Numbered from the stretch's first letter, positions 10,590 to 18,758 are shown. The stretch is 64,000 bases of DNA from Serratia oryzae (GCF_001976145.1 NZ_MOXD01000001.1:1-64000); one strand, 5' to 3'. Numbers and translations: made by a program. The notes: generated by a model not told the origin, from the sequence alone.

Positions 10590-10988
10590 ATACGCTTTTT
10601 TTGCCTCAACCGGTGGCACATGCCAGCAGCCGACGGTTATTAAACCCGTAAACCCTGTCCAATGTGGCCAACTCAACGTCCTGCCTGTTTTTCCAGCTTT
10701 GTCGGTGGGTCACTTCTGCTTTGTATAACCTATTGATACTTTTGGCCAGTACATTATCGTATGAGTCACCCGCGCTACGCACTGACGCCATTACTTCCGC
10801 CTCTTTCAACCGCTGTGTGTACGCCAGAGAGACGTATTGGGAGCCGCAATCATTATGTTGGATAACGCCACTGCCAGGTCTTCTGGCCTACAAGGCCTGC
10901 TCTAGTGTATCCAAAACCAGTGGGGTTTCCATCGTCGATGATACCGATTCGACCCCATACTTAGCGCTAAGGTTGTGTATTAACGGCA
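10590..10988 (-). pseudogene. IS3-family OrfB (DDE transposase) remnant
   Basis: The minus strand reads 'KYGVESVSSTMETPLVLDTLEQAL', then after a stop 'GVIQHNDCGSQYVSLAYTQRLKEAEVMASVRSAGDSYDNVLAKSINRLYKAEV', then 'DRVYGFNNRRLLACA' and, in another frame, 'PPVEAKKAYYAS'. These are the start and the C-terminal integrase-core part of OrfB. The HTH-21 region and the first catalytic Asp segment are deleted; the second Asp and the last Glu region can be seen. Not functional. Confidence 0.8.
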
Positions 10989-11318
10989 TTATCTTTTCCA
11001 GTAGCGGTCGAATTCCGCCTGCGCAAAATAAGCTGATGTTTGGCGCAGAATATCGTTGCTGTGCCGAAGCTCACAAACTTCACGCTCCAATTCGTTTAAA
11101 CGCTGGCGCTCACTGATGGTAAGGTTGCTATCACTGGCACTGGTTCCAAAATTGCTTTCATGCTGGCGGACCCAGGCTCTGAGCGTGTCGGTATTACAGC
11201 CAATTTTAGGGGCGATGGACTTGAAAGCGGCGTGTTCTGATTTGTATTCACTGCGCTGCTCCAGAAGCATTCTTACTGTGCGTTCGCGTAACTTAGGCGG
11301 GTAGCGATTTGATGACAT
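10989..11318 (-). CDS. IS3-family OrfA (helix-turn-helix transposase subunit)
   Basis: 109 residues with a good SD (AAGGAG) 6 bases before ATG. The N-terminal HTH region ('RYPPKLRERTVRMLLEQR' to 'TDTLRAWVRQHE') is followed by a leucine-zipper-like stretch (residues ~67-95, LNELEREVCELRHSNDILRQTSAYFAQAEFDR). Length and ends are typical for OrfA, so it appears intact. With OrfB deleted it cannot make the OrfAB transposase but could still bind IS ends. Confidence 0.8.
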   Translation of the reverse strand: MSSNRYPPKLRERTVRMLLEQRSEYKSEHAAFKSIAPKIGCNTDTLRAWVRQHESNFGTSASDSNLTISERQRLNELEREVCELRHSNDILRQTSAYFAQAEFDRYWKR

Positions 11319-11473
11319 AAGGATCTCCTTTTTAAGTCATAGTGTAGTCTCTAGGATTACCGAAGCGGTTCTGTCGTGTCAGAGGCAAGCTCGTGGTAGA
11401 TAATTGGCCCTAATACCTCAGAGCCTGAACAACGCAACAAGTCGTTAATGTCCGTTGTCCGTCAACATTACCG

Positions 11474-11668
11474 CTATTCTATTACCCTCGCCCGCTCAGC
11501 CTGCTTTCGGTAGTGTTCGTATCGCCCCCGGAACCATGCTTGCTGTTCATCATTCATATTGCCGGTCACGGAATCGATATCAACTGGCTGGCCCAATGCG
11601 TGCATGCGGGCAAAACTACGCGCCAGAAAATCAAAATTCTTCAGTGTGTCTTTATCTTGTCGTTTCAT
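11474..11668 (-). CDS. Small basic hypothetical protein (64 aa)
   Basis: Starts at the second of two ATGs, because AGAGGG lies 8 bases before it and only 2 before the first. The sequence ([20 protein letters not shown], then '[20 protein letters not shown]') looks like a real, charged, mostly helical cytosolic protein. I do not recognise the family with certainty. It stands alone between an IS3 remnant and a permease fossil. Confidence 0.6.
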   Translation of the reverse strand: MKRQDKDTLKNFDFLARSFARMHALGQPVDIDSVTGNMNDEQQAWFRGRYEHYRKQAERARVIE

Positions 11669-11879
11669 TAACATATCCCTCTAGTCATTATGTTTACTGT
11701 TCAAAGTTATATGCTTTTCTGATTTCAGTATCCGCCTGAAAAAGATCATTTTTTGTGCGATGCGTGCGCATCTATCTGCCTACTTTCACATTTCAGGAAC
11801 GACAGAATCGTCATTCCCGGTAATGATTTTCCTCTCCCTTTTATTACTTGTGCAGAAAAACTACCGACAATAATGCAGT

Positions 11880-12156
11880 AAGTTCGCCATGTATTCGGAA
11901 GGCGCGAATGCACAGGATACTCCAACCTTTCTGACGCTGAGTTTGTATCAGATAGAATCCAATACCCGCTCAGCTGCGGTGCTGGAGGGATCGGCCTGGT
12001 GTATGCCGAAAATATGCGCTTGTGGAACTGTGGGGTGTGATGTTTATCACCCTGATGTTGTTAGTAGTAGTGATGATCATGGATAAGATATCTTCGATTT
12101 TGCGCAACAAATACATCCTGGGAGAAGGGAACCCTCTTTATCAGAGAGAGAAGTAA
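11880..12156 (+). pseudogene. PhnE-type phosphonate/phosphite ABC permease fossil
   Basis: Three plus frames join to a PhnE-like C-terminus: 'SKFAMYSE', then after an apparent deletion 'PTFLTLSLYQIESNTRSAAVL', then (frameshift near 11980) 'GGIGLVYAENMRLWNCGV', then (frameshift near 12038) 'VMFITLMLLVVVMIMDKISSILRNKYI' with a stop at 12154. The ESNTRSAAVLG...GGIG block is the cytoplasmic coupling region of PhnE-family permeases. No ATPase or binding-protein gene is left beside it. The metallophosphoesterase follows downstream on the same strand. Confidence 0.7.
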
Positions 12157-12170
12157 AAGGCTTCAATAAC

Positions 12171-12195
12171 GCTATTCGGCTTGTGACCGAATAGC
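12171..12195. repeat. Perfect 9-bp inverted repeat downstream of permease fossil
   Basis: GCTATTCGG and CCGAATAGC are separated by 7 bases, 15 bp after the last stop codon of the permease remnant. No T-run follows. It could be the old operon terminator, decayed, or an operator. Confidence 0.5.
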
Positions 12196-12259
12196 CGTTG
12201 ACTCCACTGATTGAGCCACGGCATTGCCCACCTTGTTTATTTTAACGACATGTTTGTGT

Positions 12260-12293
12260 CGATCATTTTTCTGACATGTTGAAAGCTTACGAT
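12260..12293 (+). promoter_or_regulatory. Putative Pho box and -10 of the metallophosphoesterase gene
   Basis: CGATCAT-N4-CTGACAT are two half-sites 11 bp apart, matching the PhoB consensus CTGTCAT in 5/7 and 6/7 positions. Exactly 10 bp further lies TACGAT as -10, the spacing seen in known pho promoters. Transcription would begin near 12300, just before the chosen GTG start. Confidence 0.5.
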
Positions 12294-12329
12294 CGCTCGA
12301 AATTTTGTTTCATTTACATGGAGTTTCTT

Positions 12330-14534
12330 GTGAAAAAAGTGTTGTCAACTGGCGCGATCTTTATCTCAGCCTTACTTCTGGTGGGGTGTGGTGATACCGA
12401 CAGCAACAGCGAGCGGGTGCTGCCGTCCTCCCCAACAGAGAATCAGGTAACAGAAAAACCCATCACTGATCTCCCATCAGATAAGAGTCCGGTAACCGTG
12501 GCGTTTATGCCTGATGTGCATTTCCATGATGTTTACGGCACTTTCGAAGGTAACGCCTTTGCTGGCCTGATGAACGGTAAAAGCGGGCAGCCAGCGATGA
12601 TCCGCACCATGTATGCGCAACTGACATCAACCCGATTATTTAATGAGAACTATTTTGCCTTTTTGGCGGCGTTGGACGACGCGGCACAGCGTGGCATCAA
12701 GTTGATCGCGCTTCCAGGTGATTTCAGTGATGATGGTCAGCCGATCCATATGCGTGGGCTGAAAAAAGTGCTGGACGAGTATTCACAGCGCTATGGCATC
12801 GAATTTTTCGCCGCTCCGGGCAATCACGATCCGAATGTGCCGTTTGAGCGCCCCGGAGGGAAAAGCGATTTTCTCGGTGAAGAGGGTAAAGAACAACGCA
12901 TCTACAGCAAGGGCGCTGCTGAATGCCAAGGTTACAGCGAGGCCTGGGCGATTATTGATGCAGGATATGAACTACCTACCGTCTGTACGGAGGATATCCG
13001 CGAGTTGGGGTATAAAGGGGTGACCGCCGCGCTGGCCGACCACGGGTTTATGCCCAAAGCTTCCTATCTTTATTGGGAAACCCCTTACAGCAACTATTCG
13101 ACCGCGGCCTACCAACTTGATACCGCACGCCAGCAGGCCGATTGGCAGTATCGGCAATATGAAATTTGTGCCGAGGGTACCGGCGGCAGCTATAAGAAAA
13201 GTGGTTACACCCACTGTTTACAGGTCCCGGATGCCAGCTATCTGGTAGAACCTATCCCCGGTGTGTGGCTGTTGGCGATTGATGCCAATGTTTATATTCC
13301 CACGTCCTCAGCCAGTGACGCAGACCCCGCCAATCCCAAAAACTTTAGTGGCTCAGGCAATGCGGGGTATAACCGCATGTTGACGCACAAAACTCACGTG
13401 ATTGAGTGGATCAAAACTGTGACACAGCGTGCAAAAGAGCAGAATAAACAGTTGATCACCTTCAGCCATTTCCCGATGACCGAATTTTACAACGGGGCAT
13501 CTGACGATATTGAGGCACTGTTTGGCACCGGCAGCTTCCAGATGGCGCGTCGGCCCGCAGAGGACACCGCGCATGCATTGGCACAGGCGGGGATTAAGGT
13601 CCACGTCGGGGGGCACATGCATTTTAATGATACCGGTGTGCGAAAGTACGACGATGGTTTTCTGGTGAATATTCAGGCACCGTCGATGGCGGCTTATGTT
13701 CCTGCCTATAAACTGCTGACGCTTACCAGCGAAAGTGCCATAGAGGTGGAAACCGTGCGCTTGAGTCAGGTTCCGCGTTTCGATGAGCTGTTTGAGCATT
13801 ATCAGATGGAGCATCAGCACTTGGCCGCTCAAGGTTCGGCGAAGTTATGGAATGCAGACATCCTTGCCGCCAAGGATTACCATGAATTTAACAATATCTA
13901 TCTCTCTGAACTGACCCGCCTGCGGTTTTTACCTAGCGAATGGCCCTGTGAAATGCGCGAAATGCTGTTCAGTATGAGTGGCCGCGATATGCTGATCCTC
14001 TCTCAACTGGATACAGAAGTGACCTTGGCCCAATTGCAAGCTAACCCGGCATTGTCACCGGTGACAACACTTGCCAAGTGCACGACTGCTTCGCCTCAAG
14101 CGCCTCTCAGCGCAACGGCCGAAACGATTACCGCAGACTGGGAACGTGCGCAGACCAAGGCTGCGTCGTTAGCGAAAGCAAACCACCTCAAGCTGGATGA
14201 TTTTGCTTCATGGAGCGGATTTGATCTGGCCACCGATTTTTATCGCTTGGCTAACGCCGGGGATCTGGCATTGGACGACATCACGCCTGAGCGTATCGGT
14301 CAATACAGCGTACTGGCGGATGCCTTGGCCAATACCCAGGTCACCATTCATTTTGCTGATAAGAAAGTGCTGGATGAAAATAGCGTCAGCCAGGTATTTC
14401 AGAACCGTTTTGGTGCTCTGTTTACCATCCTGCGCAAGTTGGGTACCTCATTACCACCCAGCGATCACTTTATGATTAATCTTGAACAGCATGAGGTGAG
14501 CAACCTGAGTGATAAAACAGGTTTTGTAGAGTAA
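12330..14534 (+). CDS. Lipoprotein calcineurin-like metallophosphoesterase
   Basis: 734 residues from GTG 12330 (SD TGGAG; a start at 12276 would lie inside the promoter). Residues 1-20 form a lipoprotein signal peptide ending in LVGC, so it should be anchored by Cys20 to a membrane facing the periplasm. Metal-binding motifs are in order: D62xH64 (PDVHFHD), GD 130-131, GNHD 165-168, the FSHFP segment near residue 380, and GGHMH near 425. Predicted to cleave a phosphate mono- or diester in the periplasm. The C-terminal ~280 residues show no domain I can name. A Pho-box-like promoter suggests use under phosphate starvation; the substrate is unknown. Confidence 0.85.
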   Translation: MKKVLSTGAIFISALLLVGCGDTDSNSERVLPSSPTENQVTEKPITDLPSDKSPVTVAFMPDVHFHDVYGTFEGNAFAGLMNGKSGQPAMIRTMYAQLTSTRLFNENYFAFLAALDDAAQRGIKLIALPGDFSDDGQPIHMRGLKKVLDEYSQRYGIEFFAAPGNHDPNVPFERPGGKSDFLGEEGKEQRIYSKGAAECQGYSEAWAIIDAGYELPTVCTEDIRELGYKGVTAALADHGFMPKASYLYWETPYSNYSTAAYQLDTARQQADWQYRQYEICAEGTGGSYKKSGYTHCLQVPDASYLVEPIPGVWLLAIDANVYIPTSSASDADPANPKNFSGSGNAGYNRMLTHKTHVIEWIKTVTQRAKEQNKQLITFSHFPMTEFYNGASDDIEALFGTGSFQMARRPAEDTAHALAQAGIKVHVGGHMHFNDTGVRKYDDGFLVNIQAPSMAAYVPAYKLLTLTSESAIEVETVRLSQVPRFDELFEHYQMEHQHLAAQGSAKLWNADILAAKDYHEFNNIYLSELTRLRFLPSEWPCEMREMLFSMSGRDMLILSQLDTEVTLAQLQANPALSPVTTLAKCTTASPQAPLSATAETITADWERAQTKAASLAKANHLKLDDFASWSGFDLATDFYRLANAGDLALDDITPERIGQYSVLADALANTQVTIHFADKKVLDENSVSQVFQNRFGALFTILRKLGTSLPPSDHFMINLEQHEVSNLSDKTGFVE

Positions 14535-14757
14535 CCATGTGGGGCTATCTATCCCGAGGTGGAGACCGGTAGGTAGCCTACATGATATCGTGGCGGTGGC
14601 CTGGATTTTCAACGCTCCCGTATTGTTACGCTGAATAAAACCGACGACTACCGGGTCTGCTTCACTTCGACACTGAGATGAGAAAGCCCGGCGATACGCG
14701 GATACTACTGTGAATATGGGCTTATTGTGTGGAATAAACACCTATTCAGATAGGCTC

Positions 14758-15429
14758 TTAATCACACTTTCCGCAGCCCCAGCGATAAATAGGCCATCCT
14801 GCTGCCCTGGCATGTTGCAGTAAAGCAGCATCAGGATTCACCACACAAGGGGTGCCTACCTGCGACAAAAGCGGCAGATCGTTGTAAGAATCGGAGTAAA
14901 AGCTGGCGCGTTGTAATATTGAGGCATCGTTGCCCAGTTGCATCAACAGGCGAGTCACTTTACCTTCACGGTAAGTCATTACGCCCTGAGTCAAGCCGGT
15001 GTAGATTTCATTATCTAATTCGACGCCAATGGCCAGTGCATCGTCTACTTCCAAATAACGAGCAATGGGTGATACCAAGTGCTCTCCTGATGCGGAGACG
15101 ATCATGGTTCTGTCGCCACGAGCACGATGTCTGGCAATACATGCTCTGGCATCAGCATAAATACGCGGGCTGATAATCTCCTCGATATAGCGTTTAACCA
15201 TTTTGCTGACATTGTCCTGCGAACGACCTTTAAGTGGTGCCAACGTCAAATGCATATAGTCCTGCATATTCATTTTGCCTTGCGCATAGTCACTCATCAG
15301 TTCGGCTTCCCGCTGAAGAAATGCCTGTGGGTCGTGCACCCAGCCATGCTCTACCATAAACGACGACCATAGACTGGAGCAGTCCCCGTTTATTAACGTT
15401 TCATCGAGATCAAATAGCGCCAGATTCAT
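14758..15429 (-). CDS. HAD-superfamily phosphatase, subfamily IB (SerB-like)
   Basis: 223 residues. Motif I FDLDET (D7, D9) at the N-terminus, motif II 'MIVSASGEH' near 110-118, motif III Lys in 'YREGKVTRL', and motif IV 'FYSDSYNDLPLL' near 178-189 give a full HAD-IB active site. Such proteins remove phosphate from small metabolites; the substrate is not known. Its ATG overlaps the TGA of an upstream frame (ATGA), showing it once was the last gene of a coupled operon whose ABC transporter part is now mostly deleted. SD GAGG lies 5 bases upstream. Confidence 0.85.
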   Translation of the reverse strand: MNLALFDLDETLINGDCSSLWSSFMVEHGWVHDPQAFLQREAELMSDYAQGKMNMQDYMHLTLAPLKGRSQDNVSKMVKRYIEEIISPRIYADARACIARHRARGDRTMIVSASGEHLVSPIARYLEVDDALAIGVELDNEIYTGLTQGVMTYREGKVTRLLMQLGNDASILQRASFYSDSYNDLPLLSQVGTPCVVNPDAALLQHARAAGWPIYRWGCGKCD

Positions 15430-15766
15430 GCAACCTCACGTAATGTTAACAGGTCCAACCGTAGCCCAATAGCGGTGCCATCTAGATAGAATGTTTCAGT
15501 TGAACCGTTTAATACATCGACATACAGCTCTATATTTTGTGCCAGTACACGATATCACCGTGCTTAATACCATACTGAGTACTCAAATCCGACCAGGTGT
15601 CTTTCCAGTTAGCCCAAGTGTCAGGCATACCCACGCTGTTGATCTGGCCTTCCACTTTTGTTGCTCTCTCAAGGGCCGCTACGGATGTTTCTGCTGCGAA
15701 AGCGGCCGGGAAATTGAGCAGAATGGCGCTGGTTAATATAGAAGCGAATAACGGTTTCAACACTGA
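15426..15766 (-). pseudogene. Deletion-fused ABC importer operon: binding-protein start plus tail of last gene
   Basis: From GTG 15766 (SD GGAG 6 bases away) comes a signal peptide (LTSAILLNFPAAFAAE), then 'KVEGQINSVGMPDTWANWKDTWSDLSTQYGIKH', the N-terminus of a PotD/YnjB-like solute-binding protein. This breaks off after ~70 residues. Another frame, starting near the junction (~15555), reads 'YRVLAQNIELYVDVLNGSTE...GLRLDLLTLREVA' and stops in an ATGA overlap with the HAD gene. This is best explained by a deletion that removed most of the binding protein, the permeases and most of the ATPase. The tail being a TOBE-type ATPase end is inference. Confidence 0.65.
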
Positions 15767-15892
15767 ATACTCCGGATAAAAAGGCGAATATATAGTGGCC
15801 TAGTCCAATAATGACTCTGCTAATGTGACGAACATTTATGAAGGCGAGATGTCAGCGGGAGACAGTCAAAGAATAACGTCTCCCGCAAATGA

Positions 15893-17611
15893 TTATCCGT
15901 GGCGCCAACGCTGGGTTTTTCTCAATAGAGTGCGGCTGAGACCAAGCTGAATCAGTTTGACGTTGGCGGCGGTCAGCAGGATCAACGTAGCCATGGCAGC
16001 AGCAGCAGCGGTGTCTCCAGAATCCTCCATGTTAAGCACCGCAATTGAGGCCAGTACACTGTCGCTTGAGTAGAGGAAAATCACCGCCGATGTTGTGGTC
16101 ATCGCGTTGACGAACAGATAGATAAAAATCTCCAACAACGCGGGCAGCGAGGCTGGCAGCGTGATGCGCCAGAACGTCTTGAACTGTGAAATCCGCAGGG
16201 AGATAGCAACCAGTTCCAGCTCTTTGGGTAACTGTTTCAGGCTGGTCAGCGCCGTCATATGGCCCACCGTGTAGTAGTGGATTACGCAAGAAAGTGCCAT
16301 CAGCGGTAAGGTGCCGTAAAGGCTGCCAAGCAGGCTGTCGGGGCGGTTGAAAAAGAAAATGTAACCCAGGCCCAACACAATGCCGGGGACTGCTAACGAG
16401 AGCATGGCAAGCAGGTGTATCAACTGGCGCAACAGAGCAAAGTGATGCCCTTTTTCTTGCACCCACGCGATGATCACGATGATGGCCGTACCGCCGGTGG
16501 CAGTTAGCGCACCCAGTTTTAGCGTATTGATAAAGGGTAGCCAACCGTAAACGCTGTTACTGCTGAAAGCATAGTGATCCAGCGTCAGGGTGAGCTTATA
16601 AGGCCAGAATTGCACCAGTGAACCGTAGATGGCCATCCCAACCAGCGCCAGAAACAGCAGGGCCCACAGACTACACCACAACAGAGCCAGCAGATCCCGT
16701 AACCGATGGGGAGCCGGTTGGTAGGGGATCGCCCGGCTGTTGTTCTGTTCCTGCATTTTACTGCGTACCCGTTGTTCCAGGGCAAAACTGAGCAGAGCGG
16801 GCAGCAGCAAAACCACGCTGGTCACCGCTCCCAGAGAGAAGTTTTGCATCCCTACCACCTGGATATAAATATCCGTTGCCAGCACGCTGTACTGCCCCCC
16901 GATCACCTTGGCTACGCCAAAGTCACAAATCGTGAGCGTGAAGACGGCAATGGCGGCGCTGAGCAGGCCATAGCGGGCACCTGGCAATGTGACGATGAAA
17001 AAGGTACGCCAGGCGGGGCTGCCGAGCACCCTGGCGGCTTCATAGTGACGAGCATCACTGTGGCTTAGGGACGTGATCAGGATCATCAGGGCGTGGGGAA
17101 AACACCAGAAGCCGAGGCCGAGCGCGATACCGATTGGGCCATAGACCGTCTGATTGCCCAATAATCCTTTGGCGATCCCTTGGTTACCAAACCAGTAAAC
17201 CAGGCTGATGGCAGGCAGCAGCGACGGCATCAGCAAGGGAAGCAGAGCAATTAATCGAAACAGCGATTTACCGCGCATCTGGGTGCGAGTGAGGGCGTAG
17301 GCATAACCAAAAGCAATGGTGATCACCAACAGTGTGACAAGAAAACCAAGCCAAAGCGTATTACCGATGGTGCGTCCCAGCGAGGGGGCGGAAAGATAAT
17401 CGCGGAAGTTAGCGAAACCGACCCAGGCCCCCTCACTGTCCTGAAGGCTTTTTTGCAACATGCTGAGTACCGGGAGCAATAATCCACCGACGAACAGCGC
17501 GATCCCAAGCAACAGAAGTGCTAACTGGATACGCTTATCCAGGCTCCAGTTGCCACCCAACCGCTGCCAGATTGAATAACGTGCTGTCATTGTTTGGGGC
17601 AAATGTGTCAT
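15893..17611 (-). CDS. phnU: 2-aminoethylphosphonate ABC transporter, fused two-domain permease
   Basis: 572 residues from the ATG that overlaps the phnT stop (ATGA); an upstream extension of the frame lies inside phnT and is rejected. Two binding-protein-dependent transport permease domains occur in tandem, each with a coupling (EAA) loop: residues ~191-211 (EAARVLGSPAWRTFFIVTLPGA) and ~466-488 (ELVAISLRISQFKTFWRITLPAS). About twelve membrane spans. The chain joins what are separate PhnU and PhnV in Salmonella, as in the two-domain AEP permease family. It forms the inner-membrane channel for PhnS-delivered 2-aminoethylphosphonate, driven by PhnT. Confidence 0.88.
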   Translation of the reverse strand: MTHLPQTMTARYSIWQRLGGNWSLDKRIQLALLLLGIALFVGGLLLPVLSMLQKSLQDSEGAWVGFANFRDYLSAPSLGRTIGNTLWLGFLVTLLVITIAFGYAYALTRTQMRGKSLFRLIALLPLLMPSLLPAISLVYWFGNQGIAKGLLGNQTVYGPIGIALGLGFWCFPHALMILITSLSHSDARHYEAARVLGSPAWRTFFIVTLPGARYGLLSAAIAVFTLTICDFGVAKVIGGQYSVLATDIYIQVVGMQNFSLGAVTSVVLLLPALLSFALEQRVRSKMQEQNNSRAIPYQPAPHRLRDLLALLWCSLWALLFLALVGMAIYGSLVQFWPYKLTLTLDHYAFSSNSVYGWLPFINTLKLGALTATGGTAIIVIIAWVQEKGHHFALLRQLIHLLAMLSLAVPGIVLGLGYIFFFNRPDSLLGSLYGTLPLMALSCVIHYYTVGHMTALTSLKQLPKELELVAISLRISQFKTFWRITLPASLPALLEIFIYLFVNAMTTTSAVIFLYSSDSVLASIAVLNMEDSGDTAAAAAMATLILLTAANVKLIQLGLSRTLLRKTQRWRHG

Positions 17612-18672
17612 GCGGCTTCCCCATAAAACAGTTGCATGGCGTTGTTGGGCCACAGCAGGGAACAGGCCATGCCGCTGCGCCAGTCTTGGCCTGCGTCGTT
17701 GGAGAGTTGTACCAGCAATCGCTGGGGGCCCATCACTGTTTCTGCAATGCAAATCAGGCGTTGGGCGGAGCCGAGAAACTCCACCTGTTCGATCCTTGCC
17801 GGTAATCCTGGCTGTTCCGGCGAGGCAAGGCTGATCGCTTCGGGGCGGATAGCCACTTGCAGTGTACTGCCTGTGGCTGCCTGATTGGCCAGCTGCAGTG
17901 GGTGTTGGTCAAGCCGCACCTGGTGTGCATTCAGCACCAGAGTATCGAGAAAATTCATATTACCAACAAAACTGGCGACAAAGCGGCTGGCAGGATGGTG
18001 GTAGATCTCCTGTGGTGTGCCAATTTGCACGATGGTGCCGTGTTCCATGACCGCGATGCGGTCAGCTATGGTGAGTGCTTCTTCCTGATCGTGGGTAACC
18101 ATAATCGTAGTAATGCCCAAGCGCTGTTGCAGGGCGCGGATCTCGCTGCGCAGATGGGTACGCACCAGCGCATCAAGAGCGCTTAGCGGTTCGTCGAGCA
18201 GCAGTAATCCAGGGGACAGGGCCAATGCTCTGGCCAAGGCAACTCGCTGCTGTTGGCCACCGGAGATCTGGCTCGGATACTGGTGAGATTGCGCACTAAG
18301 GCCGATCAAATTCAGCCAATGCTCAACCCGCTCTTTGAGTGCCTTATTATTGATCCCCTGGTTTTGCAGACCGAAAGCAATATTCTCTGCAACCGTCAGA
18401 TTGGGGAACAGGGCATAGGATTGAAATACGATACCAAAATCCCGTCTCTGCGGAGGGAGTTGTGAAATATCGTGTCCTCCTTGCCAGATCTGGCCGCTGT
18501 CTGGCAGATCAAGCCCGGCAATAGCCCGTAACAGGGTGGTCTTGCCGCACCCTGAAGGGCCAAGAAAACAGATAAACTCGCCTTGTTCGATGCTCAGAGA
18601 GATATCTTTGAGAGCCTGAAAGGCCCCAAAGTGTTTATTAAGATGTTTGATATCCAGATAGGGCTGGCTCAT
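17608..18672 (-). CDS. phnT: 2-aminoethylphosphonate ABC transporter ATP-binding protein
   Basis: 354 residues from ATG 18672 (a TTG two codons upstream is less likely). Walker A GPSGCGKTT at 39-47, Q-loop region 'GIVFQSYALFPNLTV', signature SGGQQQR at 137-143, Walker B LLLLDEP at 156-162, switch His in 'VTHDQEEA', and a TOBE-type C-terminal domain (~270-350). It powers uptake of aminoethylphosphonates with the fused permease and PhnS. It is translationally coupled to the permease. The promoter carries a PhnR-type palindrome and phased Pho-box-like repeats. Confidence 0.93.
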   Translation of the reverse strand: MSQPYLDIKHLNKHFGAFQALKDISLSIEQGEFICFLGPSGCGKTTLLRAIAGLDLPDSGQIWQGGHDISQLPPQRRDFGIVFQSYALFPNLTVAENIAFGLQNQGINNKALKERVEHWLNLIGLSAQSHQYPSQISGGQQQRVALARALALSPGLLLLDEPLSALDALVRTHLRSEIRALQQRLGITTIMVTHDQEEALTIADRIAVMEHGTIVQIGTPQEIYHHPASRFVASFVGNMNFLDTLVLNAHQVRLDQHPLQLANQAATGSTLQVAIRPEAISLASPEQPGLPARIEQVEFLGSAQRLICIAETVMGPQRLLVQLSNDAGQDWRSGMACSLLWPNNAMQLFYGEAA

Positions 18673-18690
18673 AGTCAAACTCGCTGCTTG

Positions 18691-18704
18691 TTGGTCTATA
18701 CCAA
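18691..18704. promoter_or_regulatory. PhnR operator candidate, phnT copy
   Basis: TTGGTCTATACCAA, an almost perfect palindrome of GntR/HutC type. It touches the candidate -10 (TATTTT on the minus strand, 18703-18708), so binding here would block RNA polymerase. Confidence 0.75.
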
Positions 18705-18758
18705 AATAGCGTTAAGGGGTGACGAACAGATGAATAGAACATGACGGTTTGGTGACGA
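18703..18758 (-). promoter_or_regulatory. Pho-box-like repeats and -10 of phnT
   Basis: Minus strand: TCGTCAC-N4-CCGTCAT-N4-TATTCAT-N4-TCGTCAC (18758 down to 18719). All four units are in exact 11-bp phase and all keep the TCA core of the PhoB half-site (CTGTCAT). A 10-bp gap then leads to TATTTT as -10. This is the arrangement of PhoB-activated promoters with two tandem Pho boxes. Confidence 0.6.

Larger units (their letters stand above)
10514..11372 (-). mobile_element. IS3-family element, internally deleted
   Basis: The ends carry related inverted repeats: TGAACCGTCCCGG from 10514 and, on the other strand, GAACCGCTTCGGTAATCC ending near 11372. The span of ~860 bp is shorter than a full IS3-group element (about 1.2-1.3 kb). 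OrfA is complete, while OrfB has lost a large internal part and is frameshifted. I see no clean 3-bp target duplication. Confidence 0.8.

Noticed and set aside
10405-10590. Plus-strand ORF across the left IS3 end
   Set aside because: It crosses the inverted repeat and mirrors the IS remnant. No SD.
11889-12086. 65-codon plus ORF taken as an intact small gene
   Set aside because: Only its middle matches PhnE-type permeases. The conserved C-terminus continues in the two other frames, so it is part of a pseudogene.
12276-12329. Upstream ATG at 12276 as start of the metallophosphoesterase
   Set aside because: It would place the start inside the predicted promoter and add 18 residues before a typical lipoprotein signal peptide. 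GTG 12330 has an SD and gives the signal at once.
17612-17752. 47-residue N-terminal extension of the fused permease
   Set aside because: It overlaps phnT in another frame, lacks an SD and has no membrane or permease character. The ATGA overlap at 17608-17611 is the natural start.
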